Positions 52,117 through 62,735 of a stretch of DNA of 64,000 nucleotides are shown piece by piece. Location of the stretch: the NCBI GenBank assembly GCA_002749535.1, contig MZZL01000390.1, positions 916,253 to 980,252 of the forward strand, in the 5' to 3' direction. Each line of letters opens with the position of its first letter. Positions within the stretch are counted from its first letter, which is position 1. The stretch comes from Apophysomyces variabilis (lineage: Eukaryota > Mucoromycota > Mucoromycetes > Mucorales > Mucoraceae). The position numbers and the translations under genes were made by a program. Under the pieces are notes generated by a model. It searched no databases. It was not told the origin of the DNA and saw only the letters and a list, made by a program, of their open reading frames with translations.

Positions 52117-53365
52117 ATGGCCACAGTCACCGACGGAGCACACACAGTAGCTCCACACGCAACAGCGGATCAAACCATCGGAATGATCAAATTACGTCTT
52201 CAACCTCCTTCACAGTGCCGTACCCGCCATGATTTAGTCCATCTTGTCTTTAACCACGAAGTACTTCGTACGGTGATTGCTGTGGCCTGGCTCATTCTCG
52301 GAGGTTTCATCGAATGTCTTCTTGCTCAAGCAAGTGACATGAGATACGCAAAACTATCTTATGACAAAGTAAGGGAAAAAGAATTAATCATATAAAGGCA
52401 ACAGCCCTACTGACTTTTTTATCAAACATTCTCGTCTTTCTGTTCTTTTTCTTTTCTATGACGACAGCATGCTCTTGCAGATCTATTGCATGATAATTTT
52501 CCACGCGTCCACAACTTCCAGATCGTCAATTATCTCACCATTGCCTCACTGCTCTATACGCTTATTGGGTTTGCTTTCCAATTGAAGACCTGGTCTCTAC
52601 GATTGTTGCTCCTGCGACGATGGCTCATGTTGATGGGTGCTCTTTACATTTTCCGTGGCATCACTTTGCTGGTGACTACCTTACCCTCACCACTATTTGA
52701 AGACTGTCAACCGCCAGAAGTTGAACTTACAGGAAACTTTGGTGAGAGACTCGCATTCTTGTTCATCATGATCACAGGTAATGCCAGTTCGTGTACCGAT
52801 AATATATTTTCGGGTCACACAGCAGCCATGATGAGCTGTGTCATGACCTGGCGGATCCATTCCCGTTGGCATTGGGCATGTTCATGGGTTTGTTATCTTC
52901 TTGTGACCTCCAGTCTCTTGATGATGTGTTTCACTCGGTTTCACTACACAGTGGACATTGTTCTTGCCATCTGTAAGTTCATTGGGAGAAAAAACTCATA
53001 TTACTTGTGTATATTCAGTGACTTTTTTCTGTTAAACTACAGATATCACGTACATGGCCTGGCGTATTTACTTGTTACGTATTGCTGATGCCACGAAACG
53101 CTATTATGCAGAGAATGCTGTTGTGGAAGTGGAAATGTCGGAGAGTAAACTGGCAGCACGGGATCCTTCGGCTAGTGAGTCCGGGTTACATGAATACTTG
53201 GAGTTTCAGCCGAACAAACTGGGTCAGACATGGTTCTTATGGGCATGTATGTATGCAGATGGCCTAGACATTCGACTAAGAGCTTCCGGAATCTTTGATG
53301 AACGTGGAAGATGGAGAAATAATCCTAATCATAATAATAACAATAATAGGGAAGATATTGCATGA
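52117..53365 (+). CDS. Sphingomyelin-synthase-like membrane protein, copy 2
   Basis: Three exons: 52117-52368, 52468-52972 and 53043-53365; 359 residues. The middle exon is exactly as long as in copy 1 (505 bases). Motifs: IFRGITLLVTTLPSPLFED (D2), SCTDNIFSGHTAAMMSCV (D3) and CFTRFHYTVDIVLAI (D4), with the catalytic His-His-Asp set retained. The C-terminal tail has a conserved LGQTWFLWACMYADGLDIRL block shared with copy 1 (LGQTWIMWICLYADGLDIRL), then an Asn-rich end. The N-terminal 25 residues and the last exon diverge most. Substrate head group unknown; possibly phosphatidylethanolamine or inositol rather than choline. Confidence 0.86.
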
Positions 53366-54300
53366 AAAAATCAAAAATTAAACTAAGAAAAGCAATAGAG
53401 AATCATTGTTTCCTTTACAGTTTTATGCATGCAAAGATGTGTAATATAGGATTTTCTTTCCATTTCTCATGAAACTAGAAAGTACGATTCTTTTTAACAA
53501 ATGAACCAAATGTGTGCCTATCGATGAGGCGGAAGGAGACCGCATCAGTTCCTACCACTAACTCTAGCTATGAAAGAGCTACAAGGAATCTACTTCCATA
53601 TGGAACCAGCATATCAGTACCATGCCTAACATGCACCAAACGGCGAAACACCATTAACTTGGTGTAGCTTTTTTTTTTCAATAACAGTATCAAAAGAAAC
53701 GGACTCCGAAGCGTAAGATAAGAACCGAAGCTTGGTACTCTGTTATTGTAGTTGAGTTTAAGTTTGAATCTATAGTTTCTGAGCTTTACTGTTTGAAAGC
53801 ACAAACCAAAGTTTAGTGCTCGAATCCACGCGTTTCAGAAAGCTTTATTAGATATGTCTGCATGGCCAAAAGAATTTGGATCGAATGTATTGTACAACGT
53901 GTCACTACCTGAGAGAGATGGAATAGAAATATCAGGTTATTCGCATTGGGAATCTTGTGGGATTTTCGATAAGATTCCATTGTGTGAACTTTGGACTGAT
54001 TCTGCATCTATTGAGCATGTTATTTTGAAATACAGTCTTTAATTTGATTGGCTACGAGTTGATTCCTTTTGTGAACCGTACCATTTCCATAGATGTCTCG
54101 CCGGAACGATCCAAATTCTGCTCGAGCCGATTCACTTTTAGTTGGTCATCCCCAGTACTCAAACCGTGTGATCGGGGAATGAGCCAAACATAAATGAAAG
54201 CGCTGTGGTTCGTTCCATCCTTTCGACTTCCTTCCCTTAACCCCGCCTAACATTTATTCCTTTTCCTTACATACTTCTTTTTTTACTTGCATAACAATTC
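53366..54300. other. Intergenic region upstream of the trehalose gene
   Basis: No supported gene; open frames at minus 53568-53804 and 53854-54042 have no recognisable content. The end of the region is pyrimidine-rich. Confidence 0.45.
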
Positions 54301-57244
54301 ATGTCTACTATCCAAATATTGACACCAGATCATGTGGCCTCTTATCTGCCTTTGACGCCTCATATCCAAGGCAGGATCATCAATGTGACCCACCAGATCC
54401 CTTACACCATTACCAGAGCCGCCAGTCCGGTTCATACTATTCAAAGACCTCCCTCGCCACCACCCAACCGTCAACAAGACGACGACGACGAAGAAGAAGT
54501 GATCGAACCGGTCACCGCAGCACCTGTCTCCAAACTCGCAAGACACCATCGTCGAGGAAAAACAATACGTGCAAAATTCCATGCTGCCGATTGGACCCTT
54601 GTTGAAAGCAGAGGCCATGGTGCCCTGTTCTCAGGCTTACAAAGCTTACAACAAAGTTGGGAAACCATCCATATCGGTTGGACTGGCCCGATTGGCATCG
54701 AAGGCTCCAATCAGCCCGAACAACTTGATCATCTAGATACCCGTGACAGGGCAAAACTCGAGAACCTTCTGTGGAAGACGAAACAGATCGTACCGATTTT
54801 CCTGGATCACAAGTCACGAGGCCATTACGAAGGTTATTGTAAAGAAGGTAAAAAAAAATAACATATGCCTCGCCCTACATCTTCTGATAAAACCTTGTTT
54901 ACTTCTCATTTCCTTTTAATCTAGTATTATGGCCACTCTTGCATTATCTTGTCATGCCTTCTTCCTCCGATGGCCATGACCAAAAGAAGAATTGGGGTGA
55001 CTATGTGGCTGTCAATCAGATCTTTGCGGAGAAAATTCTCGAACATTACAGACCAGGCGATATCAGTAAGTCCCTCTAACAAAAGAGTACAAACAAAAGA
55101 CTAAACAAAAACAAAAGTCTTTGTCAACGATTACCATCTTTGTTTGGTACCTCAGATGGTTCGTGATAAACTTCCGGATGTTCCCATCGGCATGTTTATC
55201 CATACTACCTTCCCTAGTTCGGAGATATTTCGATGTCTTACAGGTGAGTGACCCACCTTTTGTTTGTCTCAACCCCATCATGCCTTTGTATTTACAAAAT
55301 TCGATATAATTAGCCTGTAAACAAATCCTGCATGGTATACTCGGTGCTAATCTCGTGGGATTTCAGGTAAAGACAGAAGATACTAGGCAAACACTCTAGG
55401 TTAGAGGAACTTTTATTGATCTCATTTTCTGGGCACCTTCAGACGTATGCTTATGCAAGACATTTCATTTCTACTTGCACGCGAGTTCTTGGTTGCGAGT
55501 CTTCCAAACTTGGGGTGCATGTCAAGGGCAGCATCGTATCAGTTGGTTCATTCCCTATCGGTATCGATGTGGATCGTATCGACCGTTTCCGGAAGCAGCC
55601 AGGTGTTCAACCCAAAGTGGATGCTATCCGGTCCATGTACAACGGCAAGAAGATCATCATTGGACGGGACAAAATGGACTCAGCCAAAGGCATCCTGCAT
55701 AAACTGCGGGCTTATAAGAAATTTTTGCAAGATTATCCCCAATGGCGTGGTAAGGTCGTGTTGATCCAAGTCACCACACCCACACATGATGAGCACTCTA
55801 AACTCGAGACCAAAGTATCGGAATTGGTCAGTCAAATAAACGGTCTCTATGGATCTCTTGAATTCACTCCCGTTCATCACTACCATCAAGATATTGACCG
55901 CGATGAATACTATGCTTTGCTGTCGGTCGCCGATGTGGCCCTGATCACGAGTGTGCGGGATGGCATGAACACTACTTCGTTTGAATACGTCATATGCCAG
56001 GACCAGCAGCACGGGCCACTGATTCTCTCCGAGTTCACGGGAACCGCAGGTTCGTTTGGCGCTGCCATACTTATCAATCCTTGGGACTATGCAGGCGTTT
56101 CGAAAGCCATTCTGGAAGCATTGTCTATGTCGCCAGAAGAGAAACGCACAAGGCATCAACAACTCTACAACCATGTGACTACCCATACAGCATCTGTCTG
56201 GGCACATTCCTTTGTCAAACAACTCGTCTCCGTTGCGCAAGAGCTCAACCAATCCCGGTTTACACCCGTGCTCAACAAGAACGAACTTCTGGAACAATAT
56301 GCTAAAGCAAACCGACGAGTCTTGTTTTTCGATTATGACGTACGTATCATGTTTTTAGAGAACGAGAAGGATGAAGAAAGAAAGGAAGAAAGAAAGAAAA
56401 GAACGTTCGTAAAGCTAAAACTTTGTTCTCTAGGGAACCCTAACTCCCATCGTGTCGGTTCCAAGTGAGGCTAAACCTGGGGCACAGATGCTTCAATCGC
56501 TACAAACCTTGTGTAGCGATCCTAAAAACGAAGTGTGGATCATCTCCGGTCGGGATCAGGCTACTTTGGAGAAGTGGCTCGGGCACATCCCAAACCTGAA
56601 TTTCAGTGCTGAACATGGTTGTTTCTTGAAACCAGCCAAGACCAAGGATTGGTCCAACGTCGTGGATGATATTGATATGAGTTGGAAACAGGATGTCATC
56701 GAGATCTTTGACTACTACACAGAAAGAACACAAGGCAGCTTTATTGAACATAAGAAATCCTCCGTCTCATGGCACTACCGGCTAGCCGATGCAGAATACG
56801 GGTAAGATAAAAAAAAAAGGAGGGATACCGAGAAGACATCATTCATTTACACACAAACGAACCTTTTTTTTTAGTGCCTTTCAAGCCAACGAATGCCAGA
56901 ATCATTTAGAGAATAGCATTGTATCCAAGTTTCCTGTAGAAATATTGGTTGGAAAGAAAAATCTCGAGGTCCGTCCTGTATTGATCAACAAAGGCGAAGT
57001 AGTGAAAAAAGTACTTGCGCAAGTGGCTGACGCCGATTTCATCATGTGCGCGGGCGACGACAAAACGGATGAAGACATGTTCCAAGTGCTCAATATTGCG
57101 AACAATAACAAGACCTTTGCTGAAAAGAAATCCATATTTACCACTACAGTGGGTTCATCCAAAAAGAAGACGATGGCCGATTGGCATGTTCCTGATTGCA
57201 GGCAATTGACAGATATCTTGAACGACATGGCAGCTATCCGATGA
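54301..57244 (+). CDS. TPS2: Trehalose-6-phosphate phosphatase with N-terminal GT20 domain (Tps2 type)
   Basis: Acts in trehalose synthesis in the cytosol, removing phosphate from trehalose-6-phosphate. Seven exons: 54301-54847, 54925-55065, 55118-55243, 55314-55366, 55443-56339, 56434-56801 and 56875-57244; 833 residues. The GT20 domain has VNDYHLCLVPQMVRD, IGMFIHTTFPSSEIFRCL, VGSFPIGIDVDRID and SVRDGMNTTSFEYVICQ. The HAD phosphatase domain starts FFDYDGTLTPIVSVP with the DxDGT motif complete, followed by WIISGRDQATLEKWL and CAGDDKTDEDMFQVL. An intact phosphatase site points to Tps2 rather than to the regulatory Tps3/Tsl1 proteins, which lack it. The N-terminal 80 residues are disordered (proline and acidic runs). 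The DxDGT motif is split by the intron at 56340-56433. Confidence 0.95.
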
Positions 57245-57348
57245 GAAAGAAACGGCCATGTCGAATTTGATCCAAAAAGAAAAAAGTAAAAAGAAAATAA
57301 ATAAAGAAAAACACTGTTTTGGTTCTTTTTTTTTCAATACTTTAACAA

Positions 57349-58638
57349 TTGAACAGGAGTACAATATTTCTATATGAAGATGGGCATGGGAATGTTATTG
57401 ATGAGAATGGTGGTCCTGAGCCGATGGACTACATTGTTGATCAGAATGAATTTGTTGTCGAGACAATTGCTACTCATACTGAGTACTTGGAAACTGCAGC
57501 CCCCAATGAATCTTCTCTAGCGTGTCCAATGTTGTTAGAAAAGCCAAAGAATGATGATGTCCGTATGAAGGAGACAAACACAAAACGGGATTATGTGCGT
57601 TATACCATTCAGGATAAAGCTAGGTTTTTCGATCTGAAGATTGAAAAATGTATGAGTGCATCAGCTGCAGCAAAGCAGTTGGGCATTCACATTCGAACAG
57701 CGTATAGATGGGTTAGCCAGTATAATGTGTCTCCTGATAGTATTTTTGAGAGCTGTAAAAAAATAGGTCGTAAGTGCATCTTATCTGAAGAACATAAAGC
57801 GACTATTATCACTTTCATTGATGCTAATCCCTCTGCTACTGTTGTTGAAGTGACCGAGCATTTATTGAAGCAATTTCATGACCTTAAAGTATCACGCAGT
57901 ACTGTTAATAACTTTATGAGACGTGAATGCAACCTTTCGTTGAAAAAGCAGATTTTCATTCTGTTGAGAGAGACAGTCCAGCAAAGATTGAGGAACGGTA
58001 CAATTGGGTTTGTAATTGGGAAAATACAGACATGAACTTCCTGACGAATTGCGTGTTTCTTGACGAGTCTGCTTTTGATATCAATATGAAACGCTCAAGA
58101 GCTTGGTCCAAAAAAGGTACTCGTGCTATTGTTACCAGACCTACTACGAGAGCAAACACAACGTCTATACTGGGTGCTGTCTCTGCCGCAGGTTTGATTA
58201 CCGTCGGCGTAAAAAAACCTAGACCTGCAAAGAAGAGAAAGGCTGACGGATATATAAGCTCAGGAACAGTAACTGGTCACTACATTAGTTTCTTAAAAGT
58301 AACTCTCGATGAAATGGACAAACATCCGCATATGAAAGGTCACTATGTAGTCATGGATAATGCACCCATTCACACTCATGAAAACATAAAGAAGTATATT
58401 GAGTATCGAGGATATAAATGTGTGTATCTTCCAACTTACTCTCCTGAACTTAACCCAATAGAACAGTTCTGGGCAGTGGCAAAGAGTAAGGTGAAGCGCC
58501 ATAGGTTTATTGCAAGAAGACACTTTATCTAAAAGAATAACGGAAGCCTGTAAAAGTGTGGAGAAAAATTACTTTAAAGGTTTCGTTTCGCGTTCTTACA
58601 AATGCTGGGATAAATGTCGAAACAGAGAGCCCATGTAA
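57349..58638 (+). pseudogene. Tc1/mariner-superfamily transposase with frameshifts
   Basis: First frame 57349-58035 has two helix-turn-helix regions (MSASAAAKQLGIHIRTAYRW; then VSRSTVNNFMRREC). Near the A-run at about 57939-57943 the coding frame shifts by one base to the frame of 57927-58532. That frame holds the catalytic triad: VFLDESAFDIN (D at 58062-58064), VVMDNAPIHTH (D at 58356-58358) and NPIEQFWAVAKSKVK (E at 58461-58463). At about 58513 it shifts again into a tail ending TAA 58636-58638. The two small lesions suggest recent inactivation or sequence errors. Terminal inverted repeats are weak at best. The minisatellite begins about 50 bases downstream. Confidence 0.88.
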
Positions 58639-58690
58639 TAGTTATTAACGACTCATTCAAAAGCCAAAAATAAAAAATAAAAAAAAAGTG

Positions 58691-60943
58691 GCTGGTTATG
58701 TTTGATGAAAGGTAACCAAGCGGAGGTTAGGCTGGTATGGTTATGTTTGATGAAAGGTAACCAAGCGGAGGTTAGGCTGGTATGGTTACGTTTGATGAAA
58801 GGTAACTAAGAGGAGGTTAGGCTGGTGTGGTTATGTTTGGTGAAAAGTAACCAAGCGGAGGTTAGGCTGGTATGGTTATGTTTGATGAAAGATAACCAAG
58901 CGGAGGTTAGGCTGGTGTGGTTATGTTTGATGAAAGATAACCAAGAGGAGGTTAGGCTGGTGTGGTTATGTTTGATGAAAGATAACCAAGAGGAGGTTAG
59001 GCTGGTGTGGTTATGTTTGATGAAAAGTAACCAAGCGGAGGTTAGGCTGGTATGGTTATGTTTGATGAAAGGTAACCAAGCGGGCGTTAGGCTGGTGTGG
59101 TTATGTTTGATGAAAGATAACCAAGAGGAGGTTAGGCTGGTATGGTTATGTTTGATGAAAGGTAACCAAGCGGAGGTTAGGCTGGTATGGTTATGTTTGA
59201 TGAAAGATAACCAAGAGGAGGTTAGGCTGGTATGGTTATGTTTGATGAAAGGTAACCAAGCGGAGGTTAGGCTGGTATGGTTATGTTTGATGAAAAGTAA
59301 CCAAGCGGAGGTTAGGCTGGTGTGGTTATGTTTGATGAAAGATAACCAAGAGGAGGTTAGGCTGGTATGGTTATGTTTGNNNNNNNNNNNNNNNNNNNNN
59401 NNNNNNNNNNNNNNNNNNNNNNNNNNNNNNNNNNNNNNNNNNNNNNNNNNNNNNNNNNNNNNNNNNNNNNNNNNNNNNNNNNNNNNNNNNNNNNNNNNNN
59501 NNNNNNNNNNNNNNNNNNNNNNNNNNNNNNNNNNNNNNNNNNNNNNNNNNNNNNNNNNNNNNNNNNNNNNNNNNNNNNNNNNNNNNNNNNNNNNNNNNNN
59601 NNNNNNNNNNNNNNNNNNNNNNNNNNNNNNNNNNNNNNNNNNNNNNNNNNNNNNNNNNNNNNNNNNNNNNNNNNNNNNNNNNNNNNNNNNNNNNNNNNNN
59701 NNNNNNNNNNNNNNNNNNNNNNNNNNNNNNNNNNNNNNNNNNNNNNNNNNNNNNNNNNNNNNNNNNNNNNNNNNNNNNNNNNNNNNNNNNNNNNNNNNNN
59801 NNNNNNNNNNNNNNNNNNNNNNNNNNNNNNNNNNNNNNNNNNNNNNNNNNNNNNNNNNNNNNNNNNNNNNNNNNNNNNNNNNNNNNNNNNNNNNNNNNNN
59901 NNNNNNNNNNNNNNNNNNNNNNNNNNNNNNNNNNNNNNNNNNNNNNNNNNNNNNNNNNNNNNNNNNNNNNNNNNNNNNNNNNNNNNNNNNNNNNNNNNNN
60001 NNNNNNNNNNNNNNNNNNNNNNNNNNNNNNNNNNNNNNNNNNNNNNNNNNNNNNNNNNNNNNNNNNNNNNNNNNNNNNNNNNNNNNNNNNNNNNNNNNNN
60101 NNNNNNNNNNNNNNNNNNNNNNNNNNNNNNNNNNNNNNNNNNNNNNNNNNNNNNNNNNNNNNNNNNNNNNNNNNNNNNNNNNNNNNNNNNNNNNNNNNNN
60201 NNNNNNNNNNNNNNNNNNNNNNNNNNNNNNNNNNNNNNNNNNNNNNNNNNNNNNNNNNNNNNNNNNNNNNNNNNNNNNNNNNNNNNNNNNNNNNNNNNNN
60301 NNNNNNNNNNNNNNNNNNNNNNNNNNNNGGTTATGTTTGATGAAAGATAACCCAGAGGAGGTTAGGCTGGTATGGCTATGTTTGATGAAAGATAACCCAG
60401 AGGAGGTTAGGCTGGTATGGCTATGTTTGATGAAAGATAACCCAGAGGAGGTTAGGCTGGTATGGCTATGTTTGATGAAAGATAACCAAGCGGAGGTTAG
60501 GCTGGTGTGGTTATGTTTGATGAAAGATAACCAAGAGGAGGTTAGGCTGGTGTGGTTATGTTTGGTGAAAGATAACCAAGCGGAGGTTAGGTTGGTATGG
60601 TTATGTTTGATGAAAAGTAACCAAGAGGAGGTTAGGCTGGTGTGGTTATGTTTGATGAAAAGTAACCAAGAGGAGGTTAGGCTGGTGTGGTTATGTTTGG
60701 TGAAAGATAACCAAGCGGAGGTTAGGCTGGTATGGTTATGTTTGATGAAAAGTAACCAAGAGGAGGTTAGGCTGGTTTGGTTATGTTTGATGAAAAGTAA
60801 CCAAGAGGAGGTTAGGCTGGTGTGGTTATGTTTGATGAAAGATAACCAAGAGGAGGTTAGGCTGGTATGGTTATGTTTGATGAAAAGTAACCAAGCGGAG
60901 GTTAGGCTGGTATGGTTATGTTTGATGAAAGGTAACCAAGTGG
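58691..60943 (+). repeat. 45-base minisatellite array, forward orientation, with an assembly gap
   Basis: Tandem units of 45 bases, roughly ggttatgtttgatgaaa then gataaccaagaggagg then ttaggctggtgt. Units vary at a few fixed positions: aga/agg/aaa before taacc, accaagagg/accaagcgg, ggaggtta/gggcgtta, tgtgg/tatgg. Bases 59380-60328 are 949 Ns. Because 45 is divisible by three, the array is open in one frame as a 15-residue repeat (WLCLMKDNQEEVRLV), but this is not evidence for a protein. The same family appears inverted from about 62736 to the window end. Confidence 0.95.
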
Positions 60944-61213
60944 GTCACTATGGGAACAGATTTCCTAAAGAGAGGGGGAACAACAACAAAAAAAAGGCGT
61001 TGGACATGAAACATTTAGGGGACCGTGTATCTTCACACTTTGTTTATCTCATCATAACCACACCAGCCTAACACCCAGGGAAAAAAGTAGGGAAAATCCC
61101 CTACTTTCAGGGAAATTTCCCTACTTTTATTTTCCTTCTTGTACATTTACTTTAGGCATTTGTCGTTGGTGCATTCATTATTCATTTGTTTGTATCATAA
61201 TCCTTGGTATACT
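60944..61213. other. Junction between minisatellite and gene, with an orphan inverted unit and palindromes
   Basis: After the array comes unique sequence. At 61053-61078 lies part of one repeat unit in the opposite orientation (cataaccacaccagcctaac). A set of tagggaaa/tttcccta inverted motifs follows at 61083-61128. This is the presumed promoter region of the gene at 61214. Confidence 0.7.
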
Positions 61214-62578
61214 ATGTCAATGATTGAAAAACTATGTCCTTTTTGCATTGATGATGCGACTTTCACTACGCATCAAAAAACACGAATGCACATATACAGT
61301 CAACATTCCATTCTGTTGCCTACGAACATCTACAGGGCAAAACCTAGAAACAGAAACCCAAGAAATGCAAAAATACGTTATTTTGCATGCCCGTGTTGTG
61401 AGCACTATACCATTTCAAAGGACGAATTGAAACTACACGTGGATCAACATGGTTTCAAGGTTCCTGCTCTTGATGATGCTTTACCTTGGATAGTACAGAA
61501 CACAAACATTGTCACCAAGTTTCATGATTATTTCTCGTCGTGCTTGTCCAACTTTCAAAGCAATATGGATGTTGATCGGTGCTTCAATGACCTTCTGTAA
61601 GTGTTTTCAGTTAAATTGATTAAGCATTTTGTTCATATTGTATCCTCACTTGTTGACAGGTGCATTTCATCTGTGTTAGTATTACAAAAACGCGTAAAAT
61701 ACGAATCTGTGCCCATCGAAAAATTCCCTCCTTCTTTATTGGCAAATTTGCGTCGAGAAGTTTTAAAATCGTTGTCATTGCCGAGTATCCTTGATCCCGC
61801 CTTGTTCATGTCAATCAAAGGCATCCTCCAAATGTATCATGAAAATGAAATCAGTAACTTGGCTACGCGACAGAAATTGATCAACCTTGCCTTGAAAAAA
61901 GTTGGCCCAGAACAAAGTATTGTTGCCGCGGTGGAATCACTCTTACCTGCTATGAAGGATTTGGATGCTGGCGAAATTGGTGAATCCGAATTGGCTTGTT
62001 CAATTGTTCATCCCCTTATCCAATCATTACTTGCATATGAAATGGATGAGAAGATGGCTAAATGTACGAATACCATTCCTGAAAACGGCACGGATGTAGG
62101 ACGACGACCTGATTATGAAGTTACCATCTACGAACAATACCATCCATCGTTTCGTACATGCTTTGGGGAACTGAAGGGTGAAGGATCATCAGATGTATCG
62201 GCAATTATGGATTTTTACCGTTTGGGAGTGTTCGCAAAACTGGAGATCGTCACCAGCAATTTGACCGGTGTGTTGTGCTTTCAAGCCCTGGGAACAACAA
62301 TCACATTCTATGCACTAACACATCCTCACCCTTGTATCTATACGTTCACTGAACTTGCGACAGTTACCATACCCAAGACAAAGAATGACATAATGTCTAT
62401 GATAAGTGCCCTTGATGACCTGTTCAAAATTGCCGTATACCATCGTACAATATCGAAGGCTCCCATGACAAATGCTCATCTGCCGACGTTGCCATTTGAA
62501 TTTGTGCAAGGAAAACGAAAATCTCTTCCTATAAAACGACGACCATCATTGGGATCCATTTCGAACAGGAAATTGTAA
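61214..62578 (+). CDS. Unnamed zinc-finger-like protein with a PD-(D/E)XK nuclease-like motif
   Basis: Two exons, 61214-61596 and 61660-62578, with a 63-base GT-AG intron; 433 residues and no lesion. The N-terminus has two C2H2-like fingers: LCPFCIDDATFTTHQKTRMH (Cys-Cys-His-His with YSQH) and FACPCCEHYTISKDELKLHVDQH. The middle is helical. At about residues 295-325 the pattern RRPDYEV followed by CFGELKGEG gives D...ExK, the catalytic signature of PD-(D/E)XK nucleases. A basic tail ends KRKSLPIKRRPSLGS. I do not recognise a named family; similar uncharacterised proteins with an FGE(L/I)K motif are, to my knowledge, numerous in Mucorales. It lies between the two inverted minisatellite arrays, which suggests it belongs to a mobile unit, but that is inference. 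Confidence 0.7.
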
Positions 62579-62735
62579 CCAATCGTATTGGTCACCATTG
62601 GTAGATCGTATCAATAAAAACAATGCAGTAACATGTATTCCTTGTTATTCTCCTTGTCAATTCAGGTGTGTCCGTTAAGTGTATTGATTGACGGCAAAAG
62701 TGCTTTTGGCCAAGCTAACTCAATCCTCGCTTGGT
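62579..62735. other. Short spacer between the nuclease-like gene and the inverted array
   Basis: Contains AATAAAAACAATG at about 62610, a possible polyadenylation signal for the upstream gene. The minisatellite begins shortly after ctcaatcctcgc. Confidence 0.5.

Noticed and set aside
58691..60943. CRISPR-like array
   Set aside because: Units are directly adjacent with no spacers, and the host is a eukaryote.
58825..61071. A 748-codon open frame encoding a 15-residue repeat protein
   Set aside because: It is a product of a 45-base tandem repeat (divisible by three) and runs through 949 Ns. The inverted array is open on the other strand in the same way. No start context, introns or homologue support a protein.
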